NCBI GenBank assembly: GCA_964017195.1
Contig: OZ024892.1
Span: 15,550,071 to 15,614,070 of the forward strand
Source of the DNA: Siderastrea radians
Lineage: Eukaryota > Cnidaria > Anthozoa > Scleractinia > Rhizangiidae
Direction of reading: 5' to 3'
Length of the DNA stretch: 64,000 bases
A program made the position numbers and the translations under genes. The notes under the pieces were generated by a model, which did no database searches, was not told the origin of the DNA, and saw only the letters and a program-made list of their open reading frames with translations. Position 1 is the first letter of the stretch; the number at the start of each line of letters is the position of its first letter. Below, one piece after another: positions 60,601 through 64,000 of the stretch.

Positions 60601-61512
60601 TCGCTGCAGCAACTTAAGCTAATTTCAGCTTCAATAACTTCCATTCACTCTCTTCCCTTATCAAAGACAACAATTAACTACGCAGTAAAAACGAAGCATT
60701 CAACAACATATGACAAGCCACATATACTTAGTATTATTTTTACAGTATCCTTACTTGTAAGACAGATCATCGGCTATTCCTGGTAGATCTGGCAAATAAA
60801 CTGGCACATCTATTTGCGGAACATCACCCAAATTGGGCACATAAAAATAGCTGAGTGGGATCATCTTAGCCAGGGTTTCTCCTAGAGTGACGGATATGGG
60901 TGCAGCACCAATGATTCCCACTTCTTCCTCAATGTTACTCCTTGTTTTGCTCACAGGCCCAGCAAGAGGATCCGACATCACATACTTCTTGTAAGGATTT
61001 TTTCTGGTATTGAAAAGTAGCAGAGAACTCACAGACTGTAGATTCTTCGGCAAAGGGCCCAGTCCTTCACCTTCCATTTCATCATGCTTCTTCGTTATGT
61101 CCAGGTTAACTTCATGGAATTGCAGCTTATCGTTCAAGGTGCGTTCATCAACAGGAGTAAATGTCGTCTTCAATTTGTAAGATCGACGTTTCAACTCACA
61201 CAGATTATTCTCCTGGGAGTATAATGTTTCGTAAGGCTGAAGCTTTTCTGGAGCTGGGTATTTTGCACTTGAAAAGACCCTCGTTGCTTTCTTGATTCCC
61301 TTTATTTTATCGATCCGAGCCTGAGCCAAGTCTGCCCTATGATTTATGGCTGCAAGCCGTTCTTTGTTCTCAGCGATTCGTTGGCTGATCCGGGTAAAAA
61401 TGTCCTTCGATATTTTCTCCAGATATTCCAGTGAATCGACTATTTGGTTGATCGATTCTTCTCTTCGAAGATTAGGTAAAATCAAGGGTACGCTGTAAGT
61501 TTGAACAGGCAT
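57695..61512 (-). CDS. Truncated WASH paralogue without VCA tail
   Basis: Exons 60755-61512 and 57695-57980; exon 1 has exactly the same length (758 bases) and donor phase as WASHC1 and no stop, and encodes [20 protein letters not shown] onward. Exon 2 begins like WASHC1 exon 2 ([17 protein letters not shown]) then swaps the polyproline region for four 12-residue repeats of the type PPRPTTRSRPPI and ends at a TGA (QSGQASPP). The product would be 347 residues: the assembly domain and a Pro/Arg/Ser tail, but no WH2, central or acidic motif, so it should not activate Arp2/3. It is a head-to-tail duplicate of the gene just downstream; the breakpoint removed exon 3. It could be a competitor subunit, an alternative first exon for WASHC1, or a young pseudogene. 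Confidence 0.8.
57698..57846 (-). repeat. 36-bp coding minisatellite in the WASH paralogue
   Basis: Four tandem 36-base units in frame code for PPRPTTRSRPPI-like repeats, the last being PSRPTMQSGQAS. Each unit contains GATCGTG/AGTAGGTCG-type blocks on the plus strand. The last units are more diverged. Confidence 0.75.
58111..58635. mobile_element. Non-autonomous DNA transposon, 525 bp, TAA duplication
   Basis: Ends GGGGCCGATTACATGAG at both sides with TAA flanks (58108-58110, 58636-58638). The inside is a foldback with a central GGGATCCCGGCATCGCGATG palindrome. PIF/Harbinger-like by target size. It lies in the single intron of the WASH paralogue. Confidence 0.8.
58706..59671. mobile_element. 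Second copy of the same transposon, 966 bp, with a nested insertion
   Basis: The same GGGGCCGATTACATGAG ends, with TTA flanks (58703-58705, 59672-59674). About 70 bases separate it from the first copy, and it is interrupted at 58826-59269. Without the insertion it would be about 515 bp, like its neighbour. Confidence 0.8.
58826..59269. mobile_element. Nested MITE, 444 bp, CCCGGGGGGG ends, 8-bp target duplication
   Basis: Perfect flanking repeats AGCAGGGA (58818-58825, 59270-59277). Ends CCCGGGGGGGGAGTACTC and its mirror GAGTACCCCCCCGGG. Inside are repeats of the type CTGGGATAGGGTA. It is the same family as 45041-45417 and inserted after the host element was in place. The 8-bp target suggests hAT-like machinery, but the ends are not classical hAT. 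Confidence 0.8.
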
Positions 61513-62487
61513 AGCTGTGAGTTTTCTACCCGGCAAGATGAACGATAACAACAACTTTTCCCGCTATACTAGTGATCCGAGGCCATCTTTAATCACGAGG
61601 AGTTTATTCGAAGCACGAGTCAAGTACAAGCCCAAGTCAAGTTTGAGTCACGAGTCAAACTCGAGTCAATTGAAAAAATGATAATTTGTTTTAAAGATAT
61701 ATTTTGTTAGTTATTCTTGTCCTCAAAATGAACCATTAGAGGTAAAAACGGAAGATCAACAGCCGTTGTAAGGAGTCACGTTCCTTAAAAACTTAAGCAT
61801 TAGTTAATTTGCTTGTATAGAGTTTCGTTTTTGTCAAATAAGCCAACTTCTACTGAGTATAAAATCAGTGATCGCTTCCGGCAATTCTACTTTTCAAGAA
61901 AACCTGGATCTAGAAACTACAAACCTCCATAAAAATCACCTTGTTGATTTGTGATTTACTCGCAAAACGAAAAATATGATACCTTTTTTATCGATTTCAC
62001 TTGCGTTTATAAAATCTGAAATAAGTGCCGATTGTTTGTCAGAAATGGCTGGCTGTTTTGGGGGATTTGTCTCGGATATTGCCCAAGTCAATTTTCTCAA
62101 GTTATTGTTTATTTGTCTAATCGCGAAAAAAGTCAAAACAAGAAATTTTGTCCAAAATCGAAAAAAGTCAACCTTTTTCCGGTTTATCTGTTCGGCCTCG
62201 TTGATTGAAAGCTGTCAAAATTCAGTCGGCTAGGATTTTTTTGAGCCTTTTTCTATTGGTGACCTGAATTTGAATTTGGCGCCCTTTTCCCCTCCTCCGC
62301 CCCCCCCCCCGGGCTTGTTTCATTATGGAGTATTTTGAAAGTGATATCAACGTAATACGGAGTCAAGTAAAAGCAAGCAGAAGATACAAGGAGATCACCA
62401 TTTCTTCAAGCAAAATTTTCCGGAAGTAAGAACAGGCTTTCCCGAAAGAAACTTCCTTTTTTTTGTTCCAAACACGAGGTAACCAAA

Positions 62488-63254
62488 ATGAATGAAACGC
62501 AGGTAGATGCCATCATTCAAGATTGCGTGAGCAAGGTAAGGTTGCTACATTTTATTCGTCGTGAAATTAATAATATGTTGGTGGAAGCAATTTTTTTTAA
62601 AACTCCACGTCGGACCTACCCTGGGTGCCAGAGGCTTTTCATGCGCGGTTTCCGGTTGCAGCTTATGTTCTCTAGAGATCTGTCATATCTTCACGTGCCA
62701 TTCCATGTGATCACAGCACGAGACATACGCTGTGATTGTTTTGAACGTAATAGGATAAAAAAAGATCAAAGTTCAACGAGAACAGTAAATCAAAGCGCTC
62801 TGGCCCAGAGGTTTTTTCTCGCGGCAAGACGCTCGTTGCGTCGGCCGCGGCTCTGCCTACGGCCGATTTCTCCCGACGTTAGCGAGGAAAAAACCTCTGG
62901 TACCCAGGGTACGTCGGACCAAGCTTTAGACGTAAACTGATGACTGGCTATGTTCGTAGCAAAGGCTTAACATTAAGCGGAAACCAGGTATCAAAATCTT
63001 TGCGCCGTGTGAATCCGGTCAATCATGCGAGACGAAGGGAAGACACCGTACGTGACCACCGTACGTAGAGGAAATCCGGTTCCGTATTTTGCGCCCTACC
63101 ATGGAAACAAGCTACACTGCCATCAAAAGGAAAAACTAGCGATGTACGGATGTACGTTTTATGCATTTAGCGATGGTTGCAGCTCAAGAATTGTCAAGCT
63201 TTTCTCAAAGCCTAAGAAGAATCCAGTCATTATATGTGCACATTTCAGGTTTTG
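62488..63254 (+). pseudogene. Integrase-like (DDE) gene remnant
   Basis: A possible first exon at 62488-62535 (MNETQVDAIIQDCVSK) ends at a strong AAG|GTAAGG donor. From about 62941 one frame reads TGYVRSKGLTLSGNQVSKSL then RRVNPVNHARRRED and stops at a TAG (63066-63068); the similarity then goes on in another frame as NPVPYFAPYHGNKLHCHQKE, LAMYGCTFYAFSDG, and RIVKLFSKPKKNPVII. The pattern HGNKLHxxQxEKLxMYGxTxxxxxDGxSxxIV is that of the RVE-like integrase proteins abundant in corals, where the D of DG is catalytic. The frame break makes this copy non-functional unless the intervening part is spliced. Family naming is from memory of the pattern. Confidence 0.6.
62617..62911. mobile_element. MITE, 295 bp, perfect 9-bp target duplication
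   Basis: Flanks CGTCGGACC at 62608-62616 and 62912-62920 match exactly. Ends TACCCTGGGTGCCAGAGG and TACCCAGGGTACCAGAGG-type repeats mirror each other. It sits in the presumed intron of the integrase remnant. The 9-bp duplication puts it with the other two TA-ended, Mutator-like MITEs. Confidence 0.85.
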
Positions 63255-64000
63255 TCGATTTGTACGTCTCGTCATAGGCTTCAACGTTGAAAACTCCAGT
63301 CTCCAATGGTAATATTATTTCCCCTTCTTCCTCTGAACAAATGTAGATTCCTTGATTTATATCCAAATTAAAGATCATGGCCAGGTTTCCCATGGTTAAA
63401 GTGGAAGACCTAAACCTCAATACTTTTCCTTGCATGTTTACCTTTTAAAACATACAGATTCGCCATCTTGATGGGAGCGATGCAGAAAGGCTGTATGCGA
63501 CGAATCTGGTCTCAGTTTCGCGCCATTTTGTGACAGGTGTCAATCAAGGAGGCCGAACAGATAAAGCGGAAAAATGTTGACTTTTTCCGATTTTGGAGAA
63601 AAAAGCGAAAAGCTGAAAAAACTCGAGTAATTTCTCGTTTTGACTTTTTTCGCGTTTATTAATAAAACAATAACTTGAGAAATTGACTTGGGCAATATCA
63701 AAGACTAATCCCCCAAATACCCCACTATTTCTGAGAAAAAATCGGCACTTAATTCAGATTTTACAAACGCAAGTGAAATCGATGAAAAAAGTATCATATT
63801 TTTCGCTTTGCGAGTAAATCCCAAATCAAGAAGGTGATTTTTCTGGAGGTTTGTAGTTTCTAGATCCAGGTTTTCTTGAAAAGTAGAATTGTCGGAAGCA
63901 ATCACTGATTGTATAATCCTCGAATGTACAATTGCGTTGACATAAATTTGAAGCTTTAAACGCGAACTTAGTTGGATCTACAACGCACCCGTTGTTTCAC

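Larger units (their letters stand above)
61858..63915. mobile_element. Element with ~360-bp inverted arms around an integrase-like remnant
   Basis: The left arm (about 61858-62225) and right arm (about 63545-63915) are inverted copies of each other: ATCAGTGATCGCTTCCGGCA / AAGCAATCACTGAT, AAACCTGGATCTAGAAACTA, CGATTTCACTTGCGTTTATA and GGCCTCGTTGATTG all appear in mirror order. Outer ends are near TATA; no clear target duplication is seen. The 1.3 kb inside holds a start codon with a short first exon, a MITE and a broken integrase-like domain. A DNA transposon with long ends is the simplest reading. Confidence 0.6.

Noticed and set aside
62488..62940. A 150-residue plus-strand protein
   Set aside because: Only the first 16 codons look real; the rest reads through a splice donor and the MITE at 62617-62911.

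Overview
The window is animal nuclear DNA, most likely from an anthozoan cnidarian (stony coral or sea anemone). This rests on intron-rich animal genes (xanthine dehydrogenase, C/EBP, WASH, a cholinesterase-like hydrolase), A+T-rich introns full of small DNA transposons, and retroelement and integrase fragments of a kind I associate with corals. The species call is inference. Gene calls come from reading exons, splice sites and phases directly; no search was run.

Layout. 1-250: a decayed reverse transcriptase C-terminus. 691-1550 (minus): the first two coding exons of a leucine-rich-repeat gene that runs off the left edge. 3264-5437 (minus): a two-exon secreted, probably GPI-anchored carboxylesterase/cholinesterase-like enzyme. 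8529-41755 (minus): a 40-exon xanthine dehydrogenase (XDH), rebuilt with unbroken phase for the first 39 exons (1328 codons); only the last exon is uncertain. 41.8-46.2 kb: a cluster of non-autonomous DNA transposons. 46345-47079 (plus): a C/EBP-type bZIP factor. 47.2-52.4 kb: largely gene-free. 52465-55550 (minus): a complete three-exon WASH complex subunit 1. 57695-61512 (minus): a tandem WASH copy with an intact first exon, a second exon rewritten into a Pro/Arg/Ser repeat ending in a stop, and no actin/Arp2/3-binding tail. 61.86-63.92 kb: a foldback element with long inverted arms around a frameshifted integrase-like remnant.

The genes do not form a pathway. XDH works in purine breakdown, WASH in endosomal actin nucleation, C/EBP in transcription and the esterase at the cell surface. 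The most interesting observations are: (1) introns 2 and 3 of XDH both carry U12 (minor-spliceosome) donor and branch-point signals, and intron 3 appears to end in AT rather than AG or AC; (2) the VCA-less WASH paralogue beside the intact gene, with splice phases that would also allow it to act as an alternative first exon; (3) several transposon families with clear target-site duplications, including a tRNA-like sequence split by one and one element nested in another.
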